NCBI GenBank assembly: GCA_963691755.1
Contig: OY829366.1
Span: 372,001-436,000, forward strand
Reading direction: 5' to 3'
Source: Dinoroseobacter sp013215265
GTDB taxonomy: Bacteria > Pseudomonadota > Alphaproteobacteria > Rhodobacterales > Rhodobacteraceae
DNA length: 64,000 bases
Under the pieces are notes generated by a model. That model was not told the origin of the DNA. It was given only the letters and a program-made list of their open reading frames with translations, and ran no database searches. Both the position numbers and the translations under genes were made by a program. Below, in pieces: positions 1 through 8,017 of this stretch. Position 1 is the stretch's first letter; the number at the start of each line of letters is the position of its first letter.

Positions 1-32
1 GCACTTAGCGCTTCAGGTTGGTTCGTAAGGCT

Positions 33-1466
33 TTACTCGGCGGCGATGGCAGCGCTCGTCCTCAGTTTCTCAAGGATTGCATCTGCCGCTTCACGACCAT
101 CACGAATGGCCCAAACCACAAGGCTGGCGCCACGCACGATGTCACCCGCTGCGTAAACGTTCTCCATATTTGTCTCATGCGTCAGGAAGTGCGCCTTAAT
201 CGTGCCCCAGCGGGTTACTTCCAGCTCATCCACGCCCCACAGCTTCGGCAGGTCCTCTGGTTCAAAGCCCAACGCTTTGATGACCAAATCGGCGTCTTCG
301 ACGTAATCAGCGCCTTCTATCACCTCAGGCGCCCGACGGCCGGTCGCATCAGGCTGTCCAAGGCGCATTTTTTGCACCATCACGCCTTCAACACTGTCGC
401 CGGTGAAACCTTTAGGCGCCGTTAACCAGACAAAATCAACACCCTCTTCCTCGGCGTTTTGCACTTCGCGCTGCGAGCCCGGCATATTCTCGCGGTCGCG
501 ACGATAGAGACACTTCACAGAAGTGGCACCTTGTCGAACCGCAGTGCGCACGCAGTCCATTGCGGTATCGCCCCCGCCAATCACGACAACGCGTTTGCCT
601 TTTGCATTCAACTCGCCCGAGTCGAATTCCGGCACATCATCGCCAAAGCTTTTGCGGTTGGAGGCCGTCAGAAAATCAATAGCCCGTACGATACCGTCAG
701 CGCCCGACCCGGGCCCTCCAAGGTCGCGGGACTTATACACACCAGTCGCTATCAGCAAGAAATCGTGCTTCTCGCGCAACTCAGCAAAGGTGATGTCTTC
801 CCCAACATTGCAGTTCAGAACCATCTTAACGCCGCCGTCTTCGAGCTGCGCCATACGCTTCATCACGACGTCTTTTTCAAGTTTAAACCCAGGGATGCCG
901 TAGGTCAGCAAACCACCCCCACGGTCGTATCGGTCATAAACAAAAACCTGCAGACCCGCGCGGCGCAGTCGATCTGCAGCCGCAAGACCGCCAGGCCCCG
1001 CACCAATGATACCCACACTTTCAGGCCGCTCTGCGGATGGCTGGATCGGCTTCACCCAACCTTCTTCAAATGCAGTATCCGTAATGTACTTCTCAACCGA
1101 ACCAATCGTGACTGTGCCATGACCTGACTGTTCAATCACGCAATTGCCTTCGCACAGGCGGTCTTGCGGACAAATGCGACCACAGATTTCAGGAAAGGTG
1201 TTCGTGGCCTGACTGATCTCGTAGGCTTCCTGCAATCGACCCTCGGCGGTCAGCTTCAACCAATCAGGGATATTGTTGTGCAACGGGCAGTGAGATTGAC
1301 AGTAAGGCACCCCGCACTGGCTGCAGCGTCCGGCCTGCTCTTTTGCTTTCTCCTGCGCGTACTCAGCGTAGATTTCGTTGAAATCTTCCCTACGAAGGTT
1401 TGGAGGCCGCTTCTCCGGCATCTCCTTTTCAACAGAGACAAACTTGAGCATAGGTTGTTTAGCCAT
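33..1466 (-). CDS. gltD: Glutamate synthase small (beta) subunit
   Basis: NADPH-dependent glutamate synthase small subunit: oxidises NADPH on FAD and passes electrons through iron-sulphur clusters to the large subunit for ammonia assimilation (family knowledge). The 477-aa product has the expected order: N-terminal cysteine clusters CSQCGVPYCQSHC and CGRICPQDRLCEGNC, then an FAD site GAGPGGLAAA, then the NADPH site VVVIGGGDTAMDC, and a C-terminal AAGDIVRG flavin motif. The frame is open up to 1529, but the ATG at 1466 is preceded by GGGAGGG at good spacing and gives the normal family N-terminus (MAKQPMLKF). gltB is not upstream, because uppP is divergent there; it may lie downstream, outside the window. 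Confidence 0.93.
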   Translation of the reverse strand: MAKQPMLKFVSVEKEMPEKRPPNLRREDFNEIYAEYAQEKAKEQAGRCSQCGVPYCQSHCPLHNNIPDWLKLTAEGRLQEAYEISQATNTFPEICGRICPQDRLCEGNCVIEQSGHGTVTIGSVEKYITDTAFEEGWVKPIQPSAERPESVGIIGAGPGGLAAADRLRRAGLQVFVYDRYDRGGGLLTYGIPGFKLEKDVVMKRMAQLEDGGVKMVLNCNVGEDITFAELREKHDFLLIATGVYKSRDLGGPGSGADGIVRAIDFLTASNRKSFGDDVPEFDSGELNAKGKRVVVIGGGDTAMDCVRTAVRQGATSVKCLYRRDRENMPGSQREVQNAEEEGVDFVWLTAPKGFTGDSVEGVMVQKMRLGQPDATGRRAPEVIEGADYVEDADLVIKALGFEPEDLPKLWGVDELEVTRWGTIKAHFLTHETNMENVYAAGDIVRGASLVVWAIRDGREAADAILEKLRTSAAIAAE

Positions 1467-1533
1467 ATCGAACCCTCCCAAACACAGGTCGAGCGGACAT
1501 ATCCGAGCCTGACAGGAAAGAAAAGTCAAATAT

Positions 1534-1604
1534 GCTGACCTATTTTCTTATTTTCCGGCGATACCAGCAAGCTCTAACAGAAATTTTTAGTATTTTAGGT
1601 CAGC
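1534..1604. promoter_or_regulatory. Inverted repeat in the gltD/uppP divergent promoter region
   Basis: GCTGACCTA near 1534 is matched by its inverted copy TAGGTCAGC ending at 1604, with about 54 bases between the arms. The sequence is A+T-rich and lies between two divergent genes, so paired operator half-sites are possible. No known regulator consensus is recognised. Confidence 0.25.
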
Positions 1605-1683
1605 CTTTATTACCTTTATTTGTAAAAGTGGCGGAAATTCAGTTTGTTGAGTCGTTGAAGGCCGAATCGACGCAGGTGCGCAA

Positions 1684-2487
1684 ATGACCCTTTTTCATCT
1701 TTTTCTAGTCGCAGTCATTCAGGGCATCACGGAATTCTTGCCGATTTCGTCATCCGGGCACCTGATTCTTCTGCCAGAGCTCACTGGATTGAACGACCAA
1801 GGTCAGGCCGTTGATGTCGCCGTTCACGTTGGGACACTTGGGGCTGTGGTTCTCTATTTCTGGCGCGATGTTCGGCGCGCGCTTGCCGGAACACCCCGAA
1901 TGATGCGCGGGAAGATCGACACCCCCCAAGCCCAACTCGCCTTCTGTCTGCTTATCGCAACCATCCCGGCAATATTATTTGGCTTGGTGATAAAGTTGAC
2001 CGGACTGAATGATACGTTGCGATCAATGACGGTGATCGGATGGACGATGCTTTTGTTCGGCATTGTGCTCTATTGGGCCGATCAACTTGGTCCAGAGGAT
2101 CAAAAAACCGACGATTGGGGGATCAAACATGCGATTGTATTGGGTCTTTGGCAGGCTATCGCATTGATCCCGGGCACTTCGCGGTCGGGCATCACCATAA
2201 CCGGAGCCCGGTTCCTGGGGTACGCCCGGGAAGATGCTGCACGCATCTCGATGCTGATGTCGATCCCGGTCATACTGGCCTCAGGCGCAGTCTTGGGGAT
2301 TGAGGTTGCAGCAAATGCGGATGCAAGGCTCGCGAAAGATGGCGCAATCGCCGCTGGATTTGCCTTCATTGCAGCATTTCTCGCGCTCGCCATCATGATG
2401 CGCTTGCTGCGAAGCGTCAGCTTCACGCCTTACGTGATCTATCGGATTCTTCTTGGGCTTATCCTGCTGGCAATCGCCTACACCTAG
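1684..2487 (+). CDS. uppP: Undecaprenyl-diphosphatase (UppP/BacA)
   Basis: Integral membrane phosphatase that recycles undecaprenyl pyrophosphate to the monophosphate lipid carrier used for peptidoglycan and polysaccharide export. At 267 aa it has the family length. It shows the signature EFLPISSSGHL near the N-terminus and the second conserved loop PGTSRSGITIT in the middle, with multiple hydrophobic spans throughout. The ATG at 1684 fits the family start. The 3' end overlaps the convergent NDUFA9-like gene by four bases. It is divergent from gltD. Confidence 0.93.
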   Translation: MTLFHLFLVAVIQGITEFLPISSSGHLILLPELTGLNDQGQAVDVAVHVGTLGAVVLYFWRDVRRALAGTPRMMRGKIDTPQAQLAFCLLIATIPAILFGLVIKLTGLNDTLRSMTVIGWTMLLFGIVLYWADQLGPEDQKTDDWGIKHAIVLGLWQAIALIPGTSRSGITITGARFLGYAREDAARISMLMSIPVILASGAVLGIEVAANADARLAKDGAIAAGFAFIAAFLALAIMMRLLRSVSFTPYVIYRILLGLILLAIAYT

Positions 2488-3479
2488 CTGCGCAGGTTCT
2501 TAGCAGAGTCCTTGATAGCATCGTACTGACCAGACGGGCGGAACTGCCAAAGATAATCAGGGAGGATCACACGGTAAGATGTTGCATCAATACCAAGCGT
2601 CTCCAATGTCCGCGCACCTTCTGAAACAACGTTGTCGTTTCTTAAGTTTCGAACCTGATCGCGTGTGATCATCTTGTTTGGAAGTAACCCACCAGACACA
2701 GACTGGATAATGTCGAAGATGCCGCCCATGATTGACGCCACAAGAAACGGAATGTTCAGAACAAGACGTCGGCGATTCACAACCGTTAGCATCTCCTGCA
2801 TCAGTTCGCGGAAGCTGGACACATCGGGTCCACCAAGTTCATAGATCCCTGCTTCGACCTGACCTGTCGCAGCAAGAACCGCAGCACGCGCGACATCCTC
2901 GACATAAACGGGTTGGAACCGAGTGTCCGCACCGACCACCGGCAGAACAGGACCAAGGCGCGACATTGCCGCAAAGCGATTAAAAAATTCGTCTTCAGGG
3001 CCAAAAACGATCGAGGGTCGCAAGATGACGGCAGCGCTAAAATGGGACAGCACGCCCTCTTCGCCCAGAGCCTTCGTTTTGGCATAGTCACTTTCGGCGT
3101 CGGCGTCGGCACCGATTGCCGATACATGAACCAGGTTCTTGACGCTTTCAGCGGCTGCCAGGCGCGCGATCCGCTCTGCGCCTTCGTGTTGAACAGCGTC
3201 AAACTTGTTTTTTCCAAGCTCGGACAGAATGCCAACGCAGTTCACAACGGCGTCAGCACCTTCCATTGCCGCAGCGACAGAGGCATCGTCACGCACATTG
3301 CACAGGATGGGTTCAACCTGCCCAACAACACCGTAAGGGCGTACAAAAATTGCTTCATTTGGCCGACGCACGGCCACGCGTACGCGCCAACCTTCTTTGG
3401 CCATCTGGCGTGCAATGTAGCGGCCAATAAAACCAGATCCGCCGTAAATGGTGACAAGTTTGGCATTCGACATAGACAT
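2484..3479 (-). CDS. NAD(P)-binding complex I NDUFA9-like protein (atypical SDR)
   Basis: A 331-aa extended/atypical short-chain dehydrogenase with the N-terminal Rossmann motif YGGSGFIGR and a YAKTK motif in mid-protein. Alphaproteobacterial proteins of this type resemble the NDUFA9 accessory subunit of respiratory complex I, where NADPH binding is structural rather than catalytic; that role is an inference here. The frame is open to 3611, but AGGAG lies 9 bases before the ATG at 3479 and the longer N-terminus is not conserved-looking. It is convergent with uppP; tRNA-Leu lies upstream on the other strand. Confidence 0.8.
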   Translation of the reverse strand: MSMSNAKLVTIYGGSGFIGRYIARQMAKEGWRVRVAVRRPNEAIFVRPYGVVGQVEPILCNVRDDASVAAAMEGADAVVNCVGILSELGKNKFDAVQHEGAERIARLAAAESVKNLVHVSAIGADADAESDYAKTKALGEEGVLSHFSAAVILRPSIVFGPEDEFFNRFAAMSRLGPVLPVVGADTRFQPVYVEDVARAAVLAATGQVEAGIYELGGPDVSSFRELMQEMLTVVNRRRLVLNIPFLVASIMGGIFDIIQSVSGGLLPNKMITRDQVRNLRNDNVVSEGARTLETLGIDATSYRVILPDYLWQFRPSGQYDAIKDSAKNLRS

Positions 3480-3628
3480 AACCGAAAGCTCCTGAGTCCG
3501 AGGTTGTCGCCGGGATACCGCTGTATGCGAGTTGCCACAAGGCGCAATGCCGTCGCGGTGGGTTTCGGCCGGAAAAAGCCCGTTGACACGTTGACCCAGC
3601 AAGACTAACACGCGGCCTCACGACACCG

Positions 3629-3715
3629 GCCCAGGTGGCGGAATTGGTAGACGCGCTAGCTTCAGGTGCTAGTGTCCGTATGGACGTGGAGGTTCGAGTC
3701 CTCTCCTGGGCACCA
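3629..3715 (+). tRNA. tRNA-Leu (anticodon CAG), CCA encoded; island attachment site
   Basis: 87-nt class II tRNA with a 7-bp acceptor stem (GCCCAGG/CCTGGGC), the D-loop GGTGGCGGAATTGGTAGAC typical of bacterial leucine tRNAs, an anticodon loop CTTCAGG with CAG, a long variable arm, TTCGAGTC in the T-loop and an encoded ACCA tail. Its 3' end (3700-3716) is repeated at 22999-23015, so the gene is the insertion target of the island and was restored by it. Confidence 0.95.
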
Positions 3716-3716
3716 T
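3700..3716 (+). repeat. attL: tRNA-Leu 3' end copy
   Basis: 17 bp identical to 22999-23015, formed by the T-arm end, acceptor stem and CCA of tRNA-Leu. Confidence 0.85.
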
Positions 3717-4254
3717 AATTTTCAATTAAACCTCTGATTAATATAGATTAAAGGGATTTTCTTACATGTAATATCCTCCTAATTATACACCCTAATTTGC
3801 TTGGTGAAGTCCATCGTGTATCGCGACTTCAAGCCACTCGTGAGCCACACGAGTTCCCAGGGTCCAAATCAGAGTCGGAATTCCCAGCGTTGTACATTGG
3901 GCAAGCCGACTTTCGCGCGCGCGCGTGAAAAACCGTAAACGCGCGCAACTTTGACTTCATGCACCGGTTTGCTGTCGATTGGTCAGAGGATTCAACAGCC
4001 CCCCTACGGTATCTCAGTTACTAGCACGCGTTGGCGGTGCGAATTTCTAACGCCAGAGCCTTTGGGACTGCATGCCAAACGCTTTAGAAACCATCAGCCA
4101 GAAGCAGGGGCTTTGCGTGCGCTCACGTATTAAGAGGGGGGGGAGGGTCTAAGGTTACATATGACGCCTGAAATCGAACCTAGAAATCTCAGCGTTTTCC
4201 GCTTTGCGTTACCTTATAGGGTTTATGATTACCGAACCCGCTTACCCTCAATAC
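3717..4254. other. Left edge of the island, no convincing gene
   Basis: 538 bases between the tRNA gene and the IS3-family element. Only short frames without family features are open. The stretch contains an alternating GC run (cgcgcgcgcg near 3916) and a G-rich tract near 4134. I see no coding signal. Confidence 0.5.
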
Positions 4255-4328
4255 TGTCCGTCTTCAGACTTTTTCGGAATGCTGAGGTGTTCTCGTAATG
4301 GAGGCTCTGGTTCGGTTTCTGTTCGAGT

Positions 4329-5360
4329 TTAAGCGGCGGCAGCTTGATGCTGCAAGCGTCGTTTCTGGATTGTCTGTTTCTTGATTTTCTCTCTCAGTTT
4401 CAGGATTTCTTCTCCTCTGCCGTGATATACGTCTGAGGGCGTTAGACTGTGCAGGCTTTCGTGGTAACGATGGTTGTTGTAGTGATCGACAAAGGATTCG
4501 ATCTGCCGCTCCAGATCAACTGGCAGGTAATAGTTTTCCTAAAGAACTCGGTTCTTCATGGTCTGGTGCCAGCGTTCGATCTTGCCTTGCGTCTGGGGAT
4601 GATGAGGCGCACCCCGCACATGATCCATTCCCTTGTCGTTGAGATACTCGGCCAAATCAGCCGCAACATAAGAAAAACCGTTGTCGCTGAGTAGGCGCGG
4701 CTTCTGAATGACCATCGCCTGATCGCAACCGGAAGCGCCTAAGGCCATATCCAACGTATCAGTCACATCCCGAGCTTTCATCGTGGTGCAAAGCTTCCAG
4801 CTGATGATGTAACGACTGTAGTCATCAAGAATTGTCGATAGATAGAACCAGCCCCAACTGATGACCTTGAGAGAGGTAAAGTCGGTCTGCCACAACTCGT
4901 TCGGTCTTGTCGTCTTATCCCTGAACTCATCTGAAGCACGGATGACCACGTGGGCTGGTGCCGTGATCAGATCGGCATCCTTGAGAACGCGATACACTGG
5001 AGATTCAGAGATAAAATACCACCTCTCATCTGTGTATTTGATGGCCAGTTCGCGAGTTGACAGATCCTCATGATACAGGGCGAACTCGACCACCTGCTCT
5101 CGGATGTCATCCGGAATACGGTTCCAGACAGACTTTGGACAAGGAGACCGGTCTGCAAGTGCATCAAAGCCACCGCCTACCCAACGGGCATACCAATCGT
5201 AGTAAGCGCTGCTGGGAATGCCGATCATCGCCAAAGTCTGTTTCACCGACAGATGAGATGCCGCGACCGTGCGAATGATCTCAAGCTTTTCAGAGGCAGG
5301 ACATCTCATTCTTCGACCTCCCCATCCCCGATCATGCTTTTTTGAGCAAACGGTTCTCAA
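4329..5360 (-). pseudogene. IS3-family transposase OrfB, interrupted by an amber codon
   Basis: DDE integrase-type transposase with LWQTDFTSL, LLSDNGFS and KIERWHQ holding the D, D and E catalytic residues. The frame meets TAG at 4539-4541 directly after MKNRVL, but continues for 69 more codons in the same frame (ENYYLP... to the TAA at 4329) with the normal IS3-type C-terminus, so one point mutation cut about a fifth of the protein. Production normally needs a -1 slip on A6G (5337-5343), where orfA and orfB overlap. The coordinates give the whole ancestral frame. Confidence 0.82.
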
Positions 5361-5679
5361 GGGTCAGTTCGGCAACAACTTCTTTCAGGGCCAGTGCTTC
5401 TGATCGCAGTTCTTTCACCTCGGGGGCTGTGGCTTGGCGAACAGTGTCACCCGCCAAACGGCTTTTGCCCGCCTCAAGAAATTCCTTCGACCAGTTGTAA
5501 TACAAGCTCTTTGCAATGCCTTCTCGACGGCATAGCGCAGCGATACTTTCCTCACCTCGCAGGCCAGCCAGAACGATCCTGATCTTTTCCTCGGCTGAGT
5601 AGTGTATGCGTGTTTTACGTTTGATGCCTCGAACCAACTTGTCAGCGGCATCTTTACTTGTTCCGAATTTCTTATTCAT
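5332..5679 (-). CDS. IS3-family transposase OrfA (HTH protein)
   Basis: 115-aa helix-turn-helix protein of the IS3 OrfA type. It has a basic N-terminus, then EKIRIVLAGLRGEESIAALC and SLYYNWSKEF as the HTH, and a C-terminal leucine-rich helix ending ENRLLKKA that is expected to help multimerise. GGAG lies 5 bases before the ATG at 5679, preferred over the open frame to 5727. The last codons contain A6G (5337-5343), the programmed -1 frameshift site into orfB. Confidence 0.82.
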   Translation of the reverse strand: MNKKFGTSKDAADKLVRGIKRKTRIHYSAEEKIRIVLAGLRGEESIAALCRREGIAKSLYYNWSKEFLEAGKSRLAGDTVRQATAPEVKELRSEALALKEVVAELTLENRLLKKA

Positions 5680-5764
5680 CTTCACTCCATGAAGGTTACG
5701 ATGAACCAGAAATCCTTCGTTGCTCAAACCACTAAATAATTCCGGTTGGTGCTGACGTCACACA

Positions 5765-6096
5765 ATGATGAATTAGGCGGAATTTCTTCTGGCATATAGG
5801 CATAGTGGTACATTAGCAGGTAATCATCAATATATGGAGTCAACAACAAAGCTGCGGGAAAGATAAGAGCCTTGACGAGATATTTGCTTTGGCTCAAGGG
5901 CAATACGGTGATCGTGATTGCTCCTATCGCAACTGCCATGATCCAGCGTACCGAAAGCTTCACGGAAAGCACCGCTTCGACCTGATCCAGCATTTTGGAA
6001 ATTTTCGTTTCTTGGCGCAACAAAATAGAAGACAATGATGGCTAAAACAGCCCATGTCATGCAGAAAAACTTACCTAAAAGGCCTTGGAATACCAT
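5765..6096 (-). pseudogene. Small membrane protein gene, frameshifted and cut by the IS
   Basis: Two overlapping minus-strand frames look like halves of one gene. The first begins at 6096 (MVFQGLLGKFF, then a hydrophobic span AVLAIIVFYFV); the second takes over before 6000 and has two hydrophobic spans (WIMAVAIGAITITVLPLS and YLVKALIFPAALLL) and a tail that runs into the IS right end at 5764. The simplest reading is a three-span membrane protein broken by a frameshift and by the IS insertion. No family is recognised. Confidence 0.4.
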
Positions 6097-6206
6097 GGCC
6101 AGCTAGAGGCACAAGATAGAAATTTCATTTGCCTGCTTTGTAAAGCGTACAGAGGGTAGATCGTGTTGTTCGAACCGGGCCAAGGCCCAACTTCTTCAGT
6201 GGCCAA

Positions 6207-7082
6207 CTAATCCTTTTTGTTTATAATATAAGATAAAGTTTTTTCTCTTTCTAGAAAATCAAATAGCTTCGTGTAGGTTGAATAACCTAAAGTATGCGCC
6301 AACTGATCCTTATCAAGGTCATCCTTTAATTCTTTATAAATAATAAACTTTAAAATATTAATATATTTTTGAAATCTATAACCGGAAACACTCAGCATTG
6401 AGACAGTTGCAGGCGAAAAAGGATAATTAGATAGTCCAGCCTTTAAATTAAATTTACTATTAACTACTTCATCAATTAGATAGGGAATTTTCCTATATTT
6501 TTCCGATCCTACAGGCAGACCCAAAATTATCCTATTTAAAATAAAGTCACTACCCCCCCGTAACATGGCGATTTTAATTAAGTCAATAAAATCAAAGGCA
6601 CTCACCTCAATTCGCGAAATATTCTGATTTGCCGTAAATATATCAATGTCCACTGCACCAACTGGCAAAAATATGATAGTAGCATCAGAATGATACGTCT
6701 CATGCAATCCATAATTGGATTGGTAGAATACCTTATAACCATCTGACGCTGAAATTAATAATTGCCTATCATCTAAAGTGATGCAAATTTCACCTCTAAT
6801 AATCATACAAATCCATCCATTTGGATTAGCTTTCAAATTAGTATTTCTGACTGAAAAGGCATTATTTTGATTGACAAATAATTTTGAGTTTTGGGCGCCA
6901 AAGTTAAAACTTGCATGCTTGTAGTAAAATAATGAAGCTTCTTCAATTTGGAAACCAAAAAACGGCCTTAGAATCCACTTTGCGAAAAGTGGCGATATAC
7001 TTAATGCGTTATCTATCGCTTTTTGGGCTCTTAAAATAAGATCCGTGGTCATCGGTTCATTTAAAAGCATTTCTTCTTTCAT
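6207..7082 (-). CDS. AraC-like transcriptional regulator (divergent), A+T-rich
   Basis: About 291 aa. An N-terminal part of about 200 residues resembles the AraC-binding-like sensory half (beta-rich, with the motif NGWICMIIRGE). The C-terminus has a reduced AraC-type HTH: FSPATVSMLSVSGYRFQKY, then LGYSTYTKLFDFLERE, equivalent to the usual LGFSSxSxFxRxFK. Base composition is far more A+T-rich than every neighbour and changes abruptly near 7110, so it was acquired separately. Several ATGs are possible (7082, 7067, 7055); the one at 7082 follows AAGGA at long spacing. The target and ligand are unknown. Confidence 0.6.
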   Translation of the reverse strand: MKEEMLLNEPMTTDLILRAQKAIDNALSISPLFAKWILRPFFGFQIEEASLFYYKHASFNFGAQNSKLFVNQNNAFSVRNTNLKANPNGWICMIIRGEICITLDDRQLLISASDGYKVFYQSNYGLHETYHSDATIIFLPVGAVDIDIFTANQNISRIEVSAFDFIDLIKIAMLRGGSDFILNRIILGLPVGSEKYRKIPYLIDEVVNSKFNLKAGLSNYPFSPATVSMLSVSGYRFQKYINILKFIIYKELKDDLDKDQLAHTLGYSTYTKLFDFLEREKTLSYIINKKD

Positions 7083-7184
7083 TTTACTTATAAGTCCTTC
7101 GAAAGGAGCAACAGCGCCGCCCGGCGACGCCCACGGGCAATCCGTCAAATGCCGCGTTGCCCGGTTTTGTCGGATCGCCCTTCA

Positions 7185-7949
7185 TCAGCTCATCCAGTTG
7201 CCGTCATCGACATTCAATGTCTGGGCGGTGATATAGCGGGCGGCATCCGAGGCCAGGAAGACGCAGCGACCGGCCACATCGCGCGGGTCGCCCATGCACC
7301 CGAGTTGCACGGCTTCGCCGACCTCGCGCTTTTTCTGACCAATCGCCTTGTTTTCATACTGCGCGAACTGCGCGTCGACCACGTCCCACACCGGCGTTTC
7401 GATGACGTCGGGGGCGATCGCGTTGACGCGGATGTTGTCCTTGGCGAGCTCCATCGCCAGTGATTGGGTTATCGAAATCACAGCTGCCTTGATCGAACAA
7501 TAGAGCGCGAAATTGGGTTCATCGCGCCGCCCGTCCAGGCAGGCGACGTTGATGATCACCCCGCCGCCGCGAAGCTTCATCGAGGGCTCCACGGCTTGCG
7601 CCGCTACGATCGTGCCGCCCACGTTCATAATATATTGGTGGCGATAGGTCTCGTGCGTGACCTTGACGAGCGAGGTCATGTTGGAGATGCCTGCGTTGTT
7701 GACCAGAATATCGATTCCGCCCCATTCCACGTAGACATTGGCCACGCCTGTGGCGATCGATGCCGGATCGGCCACATTCATCGCTACGGCCATGCCGCCG
7801 ACCTCGGAAGCCGTCGCGCGCGCGTCATCCTCGCGCAGGTCAGCCACAGCCACCCTTGCCCCCGCATCAGCCATCGCCATGCAGATCGCGCGTCCGACGC
7901 CGCGCGCCCCGCCCGTGACCAGGGCAATCTTTCCGTAGAGATTTTTCAC
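7185..7949 (-). CDS. SDR oxidoreductase, sorbitol (L-iditol 2-) dehydrogenase-like
   Basis: 254-aa classical short-chain dehydrogenase: TGGARGVGR cofactor loop, NNAG, and YCSIK holding the catalytic Tyr and Lys. The C-terminal half (WDVVDAQFAQYENKAIGQKK and NVDDGNWMS) resembles the SmoS/PolS sorbitol dehydrogenases of Rhodobacter as I remember them. The position 13 residues before the Tyr, normally the catalytic Ser, is Cys (INVACLDG), so activity is uncertain. The start is a GTG at 7949 overlapping the TGA of a short upstream remnant (GTGA), which suggests the gene came from an operon and lost its partners. It lies between the adhesin and the AraC-like gene in the island. Confidence 0.78.
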   Translation of the reverse strand: MKNLYGKIALVTGGARGVGRAICMAMADAGARVAVADLREDDARATASEVGGMAVAMNVADPASIATGVANVYVEWGGIDILVNNAGISNMTSLVKVTHETYRHQYIMNVGGTIVAAQAVEPSMKLRGGGVIINVACLDGRRDEPNFALYCSIKAAVISITQSLAMELAKDNIRVNAIAPDVIETPVWDVVDAQFAQYENKAIGQKKREVGEAVQLGCMGDPRDVAGRCVFLASDAARYITAQTLNVDDGNWMS

Positions 7950-8017
7950 GAGATGCGCAGCCCCTTGCTGTCAAACTTATGGCCTGGGAAGCGTTCGGCG
8001 TCAGGAGCGCGCGGCAT
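7946..8017 (-). pseudogene. 3' remnant of a gene once upstream of the SDR
   Basis: The last 23 codons of a frame (tail RFPGHKFDSKGLRIS) end in a TGA shared with the GTG start of the SDR. In sorbitol operons of the smo type the gene before the dehydrogenase is an ABC-transporter ATPase, so this may be its C-terminus; that is inference from gene order only. The remnant abuts the stop codon of the giant adhesin gene (8017-8019), which marks a recombination junction. Confidence 0.4.

Larger units (their letters stand above)
4255..5764 (-). mobile_element. IS3-family insertion sequence (inactivated)
   Basis: About 1510 bp with two overlapping frames on the minus strand (orfA and orfB) typical of the IS3 family. 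Likely termini are TGTCCGTC at 4255 and the inverted end TGTGTGAC at 5764; over 26 bp the two ends agree at about 15 positions, including the inner CGGAAT. No clear target-site duplication is seen (flanks TAC and ATG). The left copy of orfB carries a nonsense codon, so the element is probably immobile unless helped in trans. Confidence 0.75.

Noticed and set aside
3951..4133. 60-aa plus-strand frame after tRNA-Leu
   Set aside because: No ribosome site, no family features, and composition like non-coding island DNA.
4251..5770. Target-site duplication around the IS3-family element
   Set aside because: The flanks TAC and ATG do not match, so none is claimed.
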